Part shown: positions 12,357-24,701 of the stretch, one piece after another | How the letters are laid out: each line of letters begins with the position of its first letter | How positions within the stretch are numbered: the first letter of the stretch is position 1 | Source of the DNA: Oreocharis arfaki | Lineage: Eukaryota; Chordata; Aves; Passeriformes; Paramythiidae | Reading direction: 5' to 3' | Length of the DNA stretch: 64,000 nucleotides | Assembly (NCBI GenBank): GCA_013398015.1 | Contig: VZRR01002778.1 | Span: forward strand, 310,001-374,000 | Made by a program: the position numbers and the translations under genes | Notes under the pieces: model-generated | What the model saw: only the letters and a program-made list of their open reading frames with translations | Told to the model about the DNA's origin: nothing | Database searches by the model: none

Positions 12357-12595
12357 ATCCTGTTCGACATATCGCAAGCCATGTGCTCTGTGGAGTTGAA
12401 TCTTACCAGGTGTTGCCACATAGCCTCCATGATGAAGCACAAGGAATTCTCCCTGATGTTACAGCCCCTCATTTGGGACTCTATCCAGACATCTTTAGCC
12501 AGGAGCAGAGAGACTCCACAAGTAGTGTATTACACAACTTTAAAGAAGTTTTAGGGAGCTATTTGGCCAAGCATTGTCATGCTCATGTTCCCTGA
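12357..12595 (+). other. Unidentified coding-like segment, possible terminal exon or retrocopy fragment
   Basis: A pyrimidine-rich stretch (ATTTTCTTTGACTAAG) ends in AG at 12355-12356. From there one frame is open for 78 codons to TGA at 12593-12595. It includes GILPDVTAPHLGLYPDIF and ends KHCHAHVP. GC content is higher than in the flanks. A second frame is also open over much of the same interval, which weakens the coding argument. No close AATAAA follows. I do not recognise a family. It could be a terminal exon, a fragment of a retrocopy, or chance. Confidence 0.25.
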
Positions 12596-13540
12596 TACAG
12601 CACACCAAGACCGTATGCCACAGCACAGAGCTGCCAGACAGGTGGCCCCCAGGGCATCAGTGCTAGCCTCAGTAGCCTCAGTGACTGGTCCTGGATGTTG
12701 CTGAGCTGCTGTCTCCCATCAGCTGACAGCTCTGACCACTCAACTCAGCAACCTCCAGCAAAACTCATTAGCTTCCCTGTTTCTCTTTTGGGCTTTAAAT
12801 AATTTCTTGCTGTTGTTTTTCCTCTTGCTTTACTAATGGTCTTGTCTCAGCAATCTTATTTCTGTAACTTTTACTTTTCTCGGTCTCTATAGGCTGTCTC
12901 TCTGGCTCTTTCTCCACAGCATGAGTCAAGGGAAGACATCTAAGGCACGTGGGCTAGACCCTGGGTCCTTCATATCCACCCAAGTAAACCCCTGGAAGGG
13001 GGGGAGCACACGGCAAGGATTTCAGGAGCAGGGTTTCATCAGAGATTCTTGAGAAGATCTGCAGGCACAGAGTTGGAACAGAAGCAGTAAGTTTTGTAAA
13101 CCTCAGCAACAACGACTTAAATTCCTCACTGCTATATTGTTCATTGATTTAGTACCTACTTGTTCATGTACACACAGGCAATTTTTTTATTAACAGGCTT
13201 CATAATAACTGTTTCTCACGCATATAGAAAAGAGCCAGCTGCAGTAACTGAGATCATGAATGAAGATAGAACAGATTTCACAGCATTTGCATGCTTTATG
13301 CTTAAAGTTATTTCCTCTTCTTAAATAATTATTTTCTACAAAATCTGCCTCAGTCTTCTATGAAGTATTACAAGAGAGCAGTGTGAGATTAAAGCTAAAT
13401 ATATTATCCAATTAATAATTAAATGATAAACATCAACTTTCAAAACCTTGAGTATTAAAATAAAAAAGAATAGAACCATCTGTTTATTTTAAAAAGTCAA
13501 TTAGATTGCTTTTTAAAGCAACACATTTCACAAATTGTGC
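12596..13540. other. Non-coding stretch, slightly GC-richer at its left end
   Basis: The portion 12600-12780 is richer in GC and in CAG/CTG words than its surroundings. The remainder returns to AT-rich background with nothing recognisable. Confidence 0.4.
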
Positions 13541-14165
13541 CTAAAGACAGTAAGGAATACTTGACCCCAAAGATGAAATCAGAAATGCAGAAGTAGTAGA
13601 ACCTCTGCTGCATTGTACTGTATTAATAGTGATTTTCATTTCCAAACCAACACAGCAGTTGTTAATTTCTTCATCTGAATTATGAGCAAAATGTCCACTG
13701 ATCTTTTTCTGTAGTTCTCTGCCTGTAATCATGGAGCCAATATTGCATTGTATTCCACTTTGATCCACGGGGTGGTCAAATGTGACGGCCAATGTGGAAA
13801 TTCTAAACCGTTTTACAAGCATCTCTTTCAAAAGATGAGAAATAGTGTTTTATATAAGATTACGCTTTCTGAAACACTAGCACAGGACTCCTGAGGTGAA
13901 TAACGGGTGGTTTTATGTGAGTGATGGCACCACTCCATGAACTGCTGAACTCATGTACAAAATGTTCTCCATATGCCTCATTGATATAGACCATTTGATT
14001 GCAAATGTGCTCGCTGGTATTAATCAGTAGATTGTTAATCTTAATACCGTCTTGTGTTGCCACTAGAAATTTAAATAAGCAAGCAATATAACAGGGAACT
14101 TTTTCCACAGATATGCCAGTAAAGGCACATGAGCTGTTTCTGCGTGCAGCGAAAGACTGCAATAA
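13541..14165 (-). pseudogene. Unidentified minus-strand coding-like relic in two frames
   Basis: Two open frames of about 100 codons lie end to end on the minus strand, 14162-13860 then 13831-13541, in different frames. They would need a frameshift to join. The upstream one starts just after a strong acceptor-like TGTATTTATTGCAG and contains DGIKINNLLINTSEH. The downstream one contains RELQKKISGHFAHN. I cannot assign either to a family. Tandem same-strand frames with a shift between them are what a decayed coding segment would look like. However, frames of this length also arise by chance in AT-rich DNA, so the call is weak. Confidence 0.2.
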
Positions 14166-14689
14166 ATACAGATAGCACAGAAAAACTCATCTGGCAACAT
14201 CACAGAAAACGTATTAGTTTTGTATATAGCAAAGTTTTTCTACATAAACTTAAGACAGAATCCAAAGAAGTCTAACGAGTTTCCACAAGGCCTCTTGCTT
14301 TCTCTTATCCTCAGGTTTTAAGGTAGAAGACAGAAGAGTGTGTCAGCAGCTCCAGAGTTTGTTACATTTTTCTCTGCCACCTTTTTTATTTTAACAAGTG
14401 ACTTCAGTGAATAGTGAATTTTAGTTTGTATCAGCTAGAAATAGACAACACGTGTATCACAGAAATAAAGACACAAGGCTAGGATTTGGTCTATATATTA
14501 AACAAAAGGCAAATATTTTGGGCATGGTATGAATTAAGTTAATTATTTACTTGTAAATAATAATTTTATAAGAAAAGGAATATAAAATGCTCCTGGCACA
14601 GAAACATAGCATAAGAGTAAAATGAACTTCCTGTATTATCTTGCTATTATTGTTAGAGAGAACCTTACTTTACCTCAAACCTTTCTGAG
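14166..14689. other. AT-rich non-coding stretch
   Basis: Nothing recognisable is present beyond short A/T-rich words. Confidence 0.45.
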
Positions 14690-15440
14690 TTGCTTGTCTC
14701 CAGTCCACTCTTGAACCTGCTTCAGAAGGTGTGAGAGACTGGGGGAGATTGCTGGCTTGAAACATTTCAGGTGCACGAGTAAGGGGAAAGAGCAGGTCAT
14801 GTCTTACTCTGGCAAGGTGATGCTCTGCTCTGCACTCTCCACTACCCTGGGCCTGTATCCCAGCCCCTGCAGGGGGGATCCCTGGCACACTGGAAATAGT
14901 GCTCCACTCCCCTCCCCAATCTAGCCCCAGCATGGCCAGATGACCAGAAGGCCCACCTGGGGGAAGGGCCCAGGAAGGCCAAAGGGTATTTAACTTGAGA
15001 TACAAGGCAAGCACATGACTTGATCTTACCTCCTCTTGGAATTTCTATCAGCTGAACATCACTGGAATCAGGAGGGGTAGTTGTGTTTGTTCTTTCCTAC
15101 ATCTTTTCTGCCTTTCTCTCTTTCTTCTTCTAATTCTCTCTTCTGGATTTAGTTTAGTAACTTAAAATCGTACAGGCTGAGAGTTTGCTAATAGGCTAAG
15201 TCAATGCTCTGAGAAGTGTTTTATGTTGATTGAGTGCTGTTCTAAACCTTTTGCCAAAGTTCTTTGATTTTCTAAAGCTGCAGTAAAGTTTTTTTGTTGT
15301 TTTGACCTCTTGAGAATATCTTGTCAGTATTTCTCCTGTGCGTCTAACTCAGAGTACATGAAAAACCGTAAGCCCTTTTAAGTGGCTTGTGGAATGAGCT
15401 TTCTGGGCCCTACAGGAGGTCATTGCACTGAAATTAAGAA
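14690..15440 (+). mobile_element. Possible old LTR-like block
   Basis: A GC-richer part (14690-14985) with many CCC/GGG words passes into GGGTATTTAACTTG, a TATA-like element. A CT-rich run (TTTCTCTCTTTCTTCTTC) follows, then a T-rich tail. This arrangement resembles the U3, R and U5 of old avian LTRs. It also sits beside a certain retroviral fragment at 15575-16065. No target duplication or canonical AATAAA was found, so it could simply be a GC-rich unique segment. Confidence 0.25.
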
Positions 15441-15497
15441 ACCTTTTTTCCCCGTAATTTCTAACCAAAGCTATTTTTTTGCAACATCTATATCTAC

Positions 15498-15517
15498 TTT
15501 TTTTTTTTTTTTATTTT
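15498..15517. repeat. Poly(T) tract
   Basis: About 15 T followed by ATTTT. Read on the minus strand it is an A-rich tract lying just beyond the similarity shared by the two retroviral leaders at 15575 and 37480. Confidence 0.8.
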
Positions 15518-15574
15518 GAGTTTGCCCTCTTGAATTTTAAAGATTCTTTCCCATAGATGGCCTGCTTGTGGAAA

Positions 15575-16065
15575 CTTTCCTATCTGACTATCCATAAGCC
15601 ACTCTGGCAGCCACATTCCCATTATGAGAGACTTTGACTGCTGGGGTCAAGGCCCTTTCACAGCAGGTGGCTCCAGTGACCCGACAGGCGCCACACTTGG
15701 CTCCCTACACAACCTACACTTACTATGGTCAGACCAGGTTTCCTCGACCCCAGGTTTCCCACAGCAGTCTCAGATGTCTGCATCTATGAAATAAGGTGCA
15801 ACAACAGAATAGCAGCTGCAGCTGGTGCCTCTAACGAGGCACCCCGAACAAAGGAAACCCTAAGTTTTTATACCCTCACAGACTAAGCATCGAAAGTTTG
15901 GAGTCCTCATGTCTCTGAGTGTCCAGTCCCCTGGCTGGCACCACAGGTCCCTGTGCCCTTTGCTGTGCAAAGGTTGGTTCCACTTCACGGCCTCTTGTCT
16001 GGGGCTCTCACCACCCAGAGCTCAGCCTGGAGCTGGCACTGCAACTGCTCACCGAGCTACCGGCA
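15575..16065 (-). mobile_element. Endogenous retrovirus remnant: 5' LTR plus leader (family copy A)
   Basis: On the minus strand the LTR starts TGCCGGTAGCTC at 16065 and runs to about 15698. It has TATAAAA in the segment GAGGGTATAAAAAC. Beyond it lies a leader to about 15575 that may include a degraded primer-binding site (TGGCGCCTGTCGGG, read on the minus strand). Both the LTR and the leader align by eye with the copy at 37480-38645, and the LTR with the copy at 33679-34009. No gag, pol or env coding sequence remains, so the copy is inactive. The frames at 15909-16224 are chance frames inside the LTR. Confidence 0.75.
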
Positions 16066-17890
16066 CTGCATGTAGCCCATGGGACATTCAGACTTCACCT
16101 TCAGAGTTTCAACCAGCCTCTCTATTTACTCTCACAGAAAACCACTGGTTCTTGGGTTACCCCCTCTCTGTACCAAAGTCAGCTGGAATTCTCTCTTGCA
16201 CATGAACGTATTGGAACTGTATAAGTAAATTTAAGTGACAAGAACATTAAACAATTATATTAATACTTTCCCATCACTAGTAAAACCAGATAATTTTGCT
16301 GGTAGCTTCTATCAGGATCTGTCTTCCACTGGCCATTTTTGGCTTGCTGGCTATTACTGGCATGTAGAGACTCTTTCTTTATTGACCACAATAGACATCT
16401 TAAAAGCAATTTCTAACACCAGTCCAGAGAAGACACAGCTTAACCTTGTCCAGCCACAAAGCTTGGTCAAATATCAAAGGTGTGACTCATTGTCCTTTAT
16501 CTCACAGTCTGGCAAATAGTGAGCATAACATTGTGTAGCAGTGAGGTTTCAGCACATAACAGCCAGGGCTACCAAGAGATGACTATCCTTGATATCCATG
16601 TTTTCTATTTGATACTGACTGCTGTCATGCATGTGTCATACATTTTGATAGGCATTTAGATAACAAGCATTAAGCAGGTTTTCAAGGCCAGATGCCAAAT
16701 ATTTAAATCTTTGCATGCTGCATGGGACCTCTTCCTGATCTGCTCATACTCCATGCATGGTATTGCATCTATTTTGTATAGGTCCTCATTAGTCCTTCAA
16801 AGGAGCACAAATATCCTGGTTTTTAGCATAAGATAAGTTGCACATTCGCAACTTGTTTTACAGATTATTTTTCAGGCCTTTCATGGATACATAAAAATTG
16901 GCAATTTCTATATTTGAGCGTACATGTATACATATATATTATACACATAAATACACTGAAATGAAAAGTACACTATGAACTCCCCAACTGATGAACTGAA
17001 GCTTATGGAAAAAATTAGATTAGTTCCTAAGTGTTTAGCTTGTTAAAATTTTGTCTGATTTATATTTTGCTAAATCTCAGGAAAATCTGTTATTTTCTAT
17101 CCAATATCTTGGAATTCATCTACACCATGTGGCTTCATGTAATCAACAGATTTACTCTCACACTTTCTTTCTGTGCCAATATTGTCACTGAGGTAGACTT
17201 TTACAGCCCAGTAATTGTCTTTTCAATACAGTTCATTGTCTTACCTTGACTTGCTTTACTCCCCAACGGTTACTGCATTAATCCCATTTTCCCCCTTTGA
17301 ACTAGTAGTGTTCTGTCTGGAATCAGATAAAAATCTTTACTAAGTGGCTATTAAAGAGATAAAAAAACCTCTCATTGTCTTGAAAAATTAATTGTTCTCT
17401 CAAAGCCACAGTTTACTATCTCTAATACAAAACATCTTTAATTAACATACATTATAGGATTTTTTACTATGTTTTTACTCCACTACTGAAATCTTGTTCA
17501 GTACCGCTGCATGCAAGACCTGACTGTTAAAATTGTCTTACACATTATCTTGTTTCCCACACCCTCCACATGTAAGGACTATATTTGCTACTTTCCAGCC
17601 AGGGAGACTCAGAATAATTTCCTTTCAAACTTTCATTTTTAATGCTAAATACTTCCGTTTCCTGTAGTCTGAAGACTACTTTTTTTAATTTGAGCAAAGA
17701 AGCTGTGATGTTTATTTTCCAAGCCTGACACTGTTTTCTTCCATTAATATTGACAATTGCCACCAGTGGCCATTTGATAAAGGAACTTTTATCTACATAT
17801 AAATACAATGGTGACAAACCTCCTACAGGTCCTACAAATGCTGTCATAGAATCTTTCATTATCCATCTCCAAAGTGTCTTCAGCCCAAAC
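16066..17890. other. AT-rich non-coding stretch
   Basis: It contains a TA/CA-rich patch at about 16919-16960. The minus-strand open frame at 17545-17859 (104 codons) ends against the CR1 insertion. It has no clear splice or homology support and is not called as a gene. Confidence 0.45.
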
Positions 17891-17894
17891 AGAG

Positions 17895-18272
17895 TTTAGA
17901 CTGTGTTAAGAGAAGGCTCAGGAAGATCCCGCCACAGTAATCCAGTACTGAAATGACAGCTAAAAAGAGGACAAAGGCTCTCTCTTCACCAGGAGCCACA
18001 TGGAGATGACAAGGGGCAACAGGCACAAATTACACTGGGAAGGGTTTAATCTCAATATAAAAAAAAAGAAATTTTTACAATGTGAACAATTAGTCACTGA
18101 AACTACCTCCCCAGAGATGTGGAGGAGTTCCCATCACTGGAGGTTTTCAAGGTATTATCGGATAGGGTGCTAGAAAATCTCATCTGGCCTTCCTTTCCCA
18201 CAAAAGGTTTGACCAGATGATCTTTTGAGGCTTCTTCCAATCTCAACTGTTCTATCATTTTGTGATTCTATG
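17895..18272 (+). mobile_element. CR1 LINE, 5'-truncated 3' end
   Basis: The CR1 landmarks appear in order. First comes GACAAGGGGCAACAGGCACA, then CCCCAGAGATGTGGAGGAGT and CACTGGAGGTTTTCAAGG. Next is the GACCAGATGATCTTTTGAGG motif, and the 3' end is TTTTGTGATTCTATG. Many substitutions and stops show an old copy. The left edge is approximate. Confidence 0.9.
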
Positions 18273-20275
18273 TTACTTTTCTAGAATCTTTTCTATAATT
18301 ACCATGCAATGGGACACCATAAATTCCACCTCTTGATAAATATATATATGTTGGCTGGAGGGTGAAATGTTTTGTTTTTTGTTTTTCGGTTTTTTTTAAT
18401 CTTATTTGCAACATGTTTTCATCATGCCTTTGATATAGACATTACTATAACAGCTCTTGCACATCACATCCATTTTCTTTCTTGAATTCTTCAGTGTACC
18501 CTCATTTTCTTTATTTTCCGTATCTTGATCATTACAGTCAAAAGTAGAAATCATTAATTCATTTTATCACATTCTCTGTATTCTATAGTAAGATGTGTTT
18601 TTTCATGCTAGCTTCAATCCTAAATGACTGATACATCAATTAGATTCAATTCAATAAAAAGCCTTCCGTTGTTTCACCAGGGAACTGTAGTCATATATTC
18701 TTAACAATACTAACAAAGGGTTTGTCACTCTCTAATCAAGTTTGACTCAGAAAAATGTGACTAACCATCACACAGGTCATCACTTTTTTGATATCTACAA
18801 TGACTAGGCATATGAATTTTGCTCCTGTAATTTAATTTACCCCAGCATAAAGGGTGATCAGTGAATTCTCCCATGCTCTAGTCAAGATTCTCCCTCAGCT
18901 TCTGTGCTACACCTTGATACTTTTATCCTGCTTCTTTCTGTCCTCTATAGCCTCCTCAGATTATCAGTTTTTATTAATAAAGGGTCTTGAAATACTTTAC
19001 ATTAGCTATGTTCAGTAGATGCCTATAGATCTTGCAATGTAGAATCTGAATCGCATTTCTTGCTTGTCCTTCACCATGTTTGAAATTACCAACATATGCA
19101 GTTGACTCCCTAGTCAACGGATCATCTCTTCCATAACACCGATCACATTGTATTTCCTATATAATATAATTGCCTTTTACTCCTTTTCATCAAATAACTA
19201 TTTTGCTTTCTTTTAGCTCTTCTTTATTTGTTTTTAGTCTTTTTCCCCCCATCCTTTCTGTTGTACTCTTTCCATGTTATCTCTTCTCCAGTCCTCCTTC
19301 TTTCGTCTTGAGAAAGAAATTGACTCATTTACAGACTCCTGAGTTCAAAAACATATGCAATCTCTTCTCTATCTTGTCTTATCAAAAGGAAATAAAGCTT
19401 TTAGCCAGCATCTCAGGGACCACCAGAATGCAGTTGAAAGCTAGGCCACCATGAAGACTGCTATGAGATACCCATTTTCACTCGATATACCACTCCTTTC
19501 TTGACCAAGTAAGATGTCTTTTCAATCTCAGCAATGCAATTATAGTAGTGAAGCTCTCAATATATCAAAATGTATCAAACTTTTGTATTCATCTTCAAAC
19601 TGGAAAGAACTTCTGACATTATCTTGAACACAGAGTTCTATACCTAATGCCCCAATTTAATAGCCACTTTTTGTCCTGAATGTTTCTCCTTATGTCAAAC
19701 TAAGCAGTGAGAAGCCAAGGAAAAAAAAAAAATTATTGTATACCTCAGTCATGTAAAAATTATTAAGCCAAGTGCCAAAAATTAATAGACTTGAAAAGTA
19801 GATTTGTGAAAAAGCATTATTTGTTTTGTCATGTTTAAAGCAAGTAGGATCATATATTTTAGTTTACCTCTTCATTCACTGTAGAAACTTGTTATGTAAT
19901 GTCAAGTTCTAATTTAATTTTATATGACCCCAGAAGCTAAATGTCTTTGAGAGGCTCTAAGACAGTTGGAAGCAGTGATACTAAGGTATTAGTATCAGAT
20001 ACCCCTTGGCTTTTTTTCCCTGGAAGAGTGAGGCATCTCACAGCAATATACTATGTCTTCTTATAAGACTAAACTCCAGAAAGAGAAAAAAAAAAAAAAA
20101 AGAAAAAAGAAAAAAAACCCCAGCAAATAAATGTTTGTCTGATTCAGTTTTCATTTCTGTGAAGTCTCTATGCCTTCATGGAAGTCAGTAGAGTCGAAAT
20201 AAGATTTTGAACACAAAAACGTGGATAAGGGATTCATAGCTCCTAAATGTCATTCCTGAATGATAAGGTTATTGG
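18273..20275. other. AT-rich non-coding stretch with A-rich tracts
   Basis: Nothing is recognisable apart from simple sequence, including A-rich tracts at about 19719-19731 and 20086-20117. The second is an interrupted A/G run of about 30 bp with no source element upstream that I can identify. Confidence 0.45.
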
Positions 20276-20655
20276 TGCAACAGCGTCGCGGAAGGGATGA
20301 CTCGGACCACTCAATATGAGTTACCAGCAAGCTCCGTTTATTGATCACCCAGCAATATCTTTTATAGCGTGCTTAACAAGCTCATGCATATTCTGTAATC
20401 TGAGCATAGGATTGGTTCCTGCCTTGACTGTCAGCCCCACCCATTGTTTCTCATTTCTCGTGCCAACTTTCTCCTCTCCCTCCCGCCTTCTGCATTCTTT
20501 GGCAGCCACAAGCATCCCGTTATCGTACAACTCCCACCTCAAGGACAGTGTGTCCTTGTCGGTTTGCACGTACGCCTTGCTTGCCTCAGACCCTCCTGTA
20601 CCAGCTGTGCTATGCCTGCATGGCCCTTCTCGGCCAGCCAGACTCCAACACAACA
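20276..20655 (-). mobile_element. LTR of an endogenous retrovirus, minus orientation
   Basis: Read on the minus strand it opens TGTTGTGTTGGAG at 20655, with U3 of about 290 bp. It has TATAAAAG (plus positions 20359-20366) and AATAAA (20337-20342) 16 bp further on, then about 60 bp of R/U5 ending near GCTGTTGCA. The compact U3-TATA-AATAAA-short U5 layout and the length of about 380 bp suit a short ERVK or alpharetrovirus-like LTR. GC and CpG content is clearly above the flanks. A matching target duplication could not be settled, because several edge placements are possible. No internal viral genes are adjacent, so it is a solo LTR or a fragment. Confidence 0.7.
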
Positions 20656-22139
20656 GCAGGAAAATCTTGTTAATTTTATGGTAAGGTAATTTTTTTTTCA
20701 TCCTATGCTGCCAGTTTAGGCTACTCTGCATTTTCAAAGTTATGTTTTGCATGGGAAAGAACTGCAAGCTGACACTTCAAAATGTGAACAGTTATTTTTC
20801 AGGTTCAAAAGGATCAATCTCTTTATTCCATGAGCATTTCTTTGTGTAGACCAGCAGGGACTTCAACAATTACTATGCATTGCTACAAAAATCATCCTTA
20901 AAAAAGCATTTTTGTTTAACTGTTAACATTATTTCCACTAAGCAAAATGGCAAGTAAAAATTTTTTATTCCACTTTCTAATTAAAAATATTTTTTTCAGG
21001 CTTTCTGAAGACACGTGTACTGGTTTCATATTGTTAAATATCAAAGCTCAAATGTTCTCAATTAATGTCATTGCCATGGATGTTGTTACTTGAGTTCTAA
21101 TTGGATTATAAAAGTCTTCAATTCTATAGCTGATGTGTTTACTTTTTGCAACACACAGAGACCCATTCATTGTCATTGTCTTCCAGTCAAGGCTTCTGTT
21201 TTCCTTTAGCAGACACCAACAAATAACATTAAAAAAACGCTGGTTTTGAGTAAATTCTTGTATTTTTTTGCAACTTACCCTCTATGGTGAAAAAATGCAA
21301 CAGCAATCACCTTGTACTCCACATCACCTGGATGTGTTATCAAATTCACCAGTATTTATTAAATTTTTCCATTTCCACTGCTGGGGAATCCATACATAAA
21401 GTAAGCTAATATGCCATATGCAAGATTGGTATATAAAGTAAAAAAATAGTGTGTGTGCCTTCGAAATCCCTTTTTTATAATGAGATACCATTTTAATATT
21501 TCTCTAAAAATATCACAATTTTACTCATACTCCAAGTTCCTCTTTAAATTTATTAACACCAAGCATTTATAATAATCTTCACTCTCTTCTTCAACAGAAA
21601 AAGATGAAAGTTAATTTATTACATACCAGAAAAAAAAAAATGTAGCTGTAGCCAGAGCTCAGGGAAAGCATGCATTATGCAAAATTTTGCCATGAACAGG
21701 CTTGTGAAAGGCTTTGTGCCTGTGATAGTTAGAATTTTGCTCTTACTAAATTTTAACAGTCATGCTTTAAATCAAGAGTGATCTCCAAGCATGTACTCTA
21801 GTAACATTAAAAACATAAGTATTTAGATATGCTTTATATAACAAAACAAGTGCTTGGCAAAAGTATCAAGATTAAAGGAATGAAAGTAACAAATTTAATT
21901 ATTTTAAACTGATTATTTTAAACACGAAGTAATTTAAAAAAGAACCTGGATGCATTTAGGTACAGTTTAACCAAATGGCCATTTATGCCCTGTAGACCCA
22001 ATCTGCTATAAATATTCATTATTTCTGCTCTTGTAACAAAAATAAAAAAAGATTTTCCTATTTGTCACTGCAAAGTTAAAAGGCAATGGCACATCCCATA
22101 GACAGATATCATGACAAAAAAAATGAAGAGGGTTCTTAC
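20656..22139. other. AT-rich non-coding stretch
   Basis: No gene or repeat family recognised. Short A and T tracts only. Confidence 0.45.
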
Positions 22140-22221
22140 GTGAGTTTGTATTTCCTTGCATGAAATTATTGTCAGAAGACACAGTGGAGGGTTCAGTTGC
22201 TACCGGTTTGGTTTGGATCCT
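22140..22221 (-). other. Candidate exon on the minus strand (82 bp)
   Basis: On the minus strand a good pyrimidine tract (CATTGCCCCACCCACATCAG) is followed by 82 bp open in one frame. This frame starts RIQTKPVATEPSTVSSDNN. The segment ends at the donor CAC|GTAAGA. Both splice sites are better than average. No neighbouring exon joins it convincingly and the peptide is not one I know. Pairs of this quality do occur by chance in sequence of this length. Confidence 0.25.
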
Positions 22222-24684
22222 CTGATGTGGGTGGGGCAATGTTGAGGCCAGTGGGGAGTACAATCATTTTTCTTCAGCACAATTGTTCTAAAGAATTTCA
22301 GCCCGATATTCACCAATGTTGCCATCCCAGTGCATTTTACATCTTACCCAACCCCTCTGCCTTTAGTATAAGTTTGTCTGCTCTGTTATGCACAAACAAA
22401 AGCCTGAGGCAAGGAGGCTTCTTAACCTATTAGCTTTGCTTGAAAGTTAAAGCCAGGGGAAATACAGACATATTCACACGTTTCTCCTTTGCAGGGTTCT
22501 TTCACAAAACCTATTTTCAGAAGGGAAAATTTGTCACATATTAATGAGATAGATCTTATTGAGATTTAAGCAGCCAAAAATAGCAAATGCCATAGGTTAG
22601 CCTTATGCTTAGTGCTCCACCCACTGTGTAGTTCATTAACAAATCTGCTAGAGGGAATGATAAGAACTTACTGTTAGGAAACTTCTTTCCTAAGGTGATT
22701 TTCCCAGCTTTCACCCAGCACTATTATTAGGAGCTACCATCTATCTTACCTTAACATTTAAGTCATTGACCTACTCTTGCTCTGTCAGAACTTCTTAATA
22801 ATTTTAGTTCAAATGGAAAATGAAATTAAAAGCAGGAGGAAATGAAATATCAATATATGGCTTTTTTCTTATAATGAAAAATGAGATAAAATCTAAAGAT
22901 AAATTAATACACACAGTACCTAACTTACTGCCATATCCAAACAAAAATTCTGAAGCATGACACTGTCTTTTTTCAAAAATGCCGAAGTAACCCAAGTCTA
23001 CTAAAGCTTGACTTCAGGAATGAACCATTGGGGCACATATCTTTCAAGGAAGTAGAAAGTACTCATTTTGCATGTAGATCAACTCAAGAAATCCAAGTGT
23101 ACATAGATGGATTTTGTTACTGACACAATTTTATTGCAGAAAAAGATTACATTTAGTAGATGTCCCAACCAAAGAGACAAAAATCAGTGTTGGTAGGAAA
23201 GCAAAAGGTACACGTGTCACGCATTTCTGTAACTAAATGGAAGATGTCAGAATATCTGAGTTTAATGATAAAGCAAAAAATCGACACCCGTATTTGTAGC
23301 GTATATGAAAACACTTGAACCAGGATAATATTTGAAATTAAATCTCTTATGTCAAAGAATTATTGCTGAGTTTTATTTACTGATGATAGTAAATATTTCT
23401 AAAAGGACTTAAAATGAAATTCTGTTCATAATTGAATAGAAGTAAAAATTTCATCCACAGTTTTAAGTAGCTTTTGTCAACCACAAAAGCCACAAACCAA
23501 CAGCCAGTTTGTATGTCTGGAAGGTAATAGAAAAGGAAGTGGTGTTTTGAGTGTGTGGGAAAATGGGCAGAGCAGATGAACATTCACCACATCTTTTAAA
23601 AAGTCAAAATATTTCAAAGAAGATAGGAAAGCCACAAAAAACCAAAATGAGACACAGTCTCAATGAAAAGGTTCAATGGAGAACATATTTATGTGAGAGC
23701 AAACAAAAATGCTAGCTCAGCAGCTACAGCAATTTTAGCAACGACAGCTCAGCCAGGTACAGACCAAATGTTTATAGAGATTACGAGACGGAAAAATATC
23801 AGCGGGATAAGTTTAAATTAGAGGGTGATGTATAATTCAGCGTAATATCCATAGGGACATGTGAACAATTGCTGTTCTGAAAGCTCTTCACATCTGGCGC
23901 AAGAAGATTGCCTGGTCACAAAGGGAAGAGACTACACTGAGGGCAAGGGCTAGCAATAATGATCACAGATCACACAGAGAGTCTATTTTGCACGGAAAAT
24001 TCAGAATACCCCCAAGGCTTCATCCAAAAATGTGCTCGGCTCTTTCATTAATTAAATTAATAACAACATAGTAAGCATTCCAAGTATACCGAAACACAGA
24101 AGGTGATTTACTCGAGGGCAATGCAGATGTACTTTATGGTAAAGGCACTGTTCTGTTCAGTATAAATCTCAGACATGAACAGCTGAAAATCTTTCAGTAA
24201 GCCACCCCTCTCTCCTCCTTATGCATAATTTTTATGTGGGTTTTTTATACAGGAAAAAAATAGGAATAACAGTGAAACAAACTGTAAAGTAGGAAAATAT
24301 TCTACAGGAAAACTGATGCTGTAAGAGATCAGCAGGGTCAATAAATGTACAATGAATTTTTTATTGTGTAAGATTTCAACACTAGATATCAAAATCAGAG
24401 ATTCAGTGTAAAAAACTTTCAAGAAACAGAGAGAGAGAAAGAATTGGGAGATAGGGATCCGCAGTACTGTAAATACATGTTTCTGTGTCTTTCTGGAAAA
24501 ATATGATACTGGGGACTGTATTCCATTGGAGAGACAATGTGGCAGAGAAGATGCCTTAAGTCTAGTCAGATGCAGCACCACAGCTACAGAGCTTTAATAT
24601 CCTACTTATGTTTCACTAGAAAATACTAAAGTATTTTTCTGGAGATGCAAAAGGGTTAATCAGGAATGAGGTTACATTACGTCA

Positions 24685-24701
24685 GGTACAGGACCTGTAC
24701 C
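24685..24701. repeat. Perfect inverted repeat GGTACAGG-A-CCTGTACC
   Basis: Two 8-bp arms are exact reverse complements around a single A. Such a symmetric site could bind a dimeric factor. It has the spacing of some nuclear-receptor or p53-like palindromes, but it matches no consensus well enough to name. Confidence 0.75.

Noticed and set aside
15909..16224. Two overlapping + frames of about 100 codons
   Set aside because: They lie mostly inside the minus-strand LTR of copy A. Closely similar frames appear in the other LTR copies (33643-33976, 38384-38836), so they are repeat-derived, not genes.
17545..17859. 104-codon minus-strand frame with a protein-like composition
   Set aside because: No good acceptor-donor pair and no partner exon; it ends against a CR1 insertion. 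Left as background.
20345..20767. 140-codon minus-strand frame
   Set aside because: It runs across the U3 and promoter of the LTR at 20276-20655 and shows no similarity to a retroviral protein.
24219..24581. 120-codon hydrophobic minus-strand frame suggesting a membrane protein
   Set aside because: It is T-rich DNA translated into F/L/I/S-rich sequence. There are no splice sites or family features, and length alone is not evidence in AT-rich DNA.
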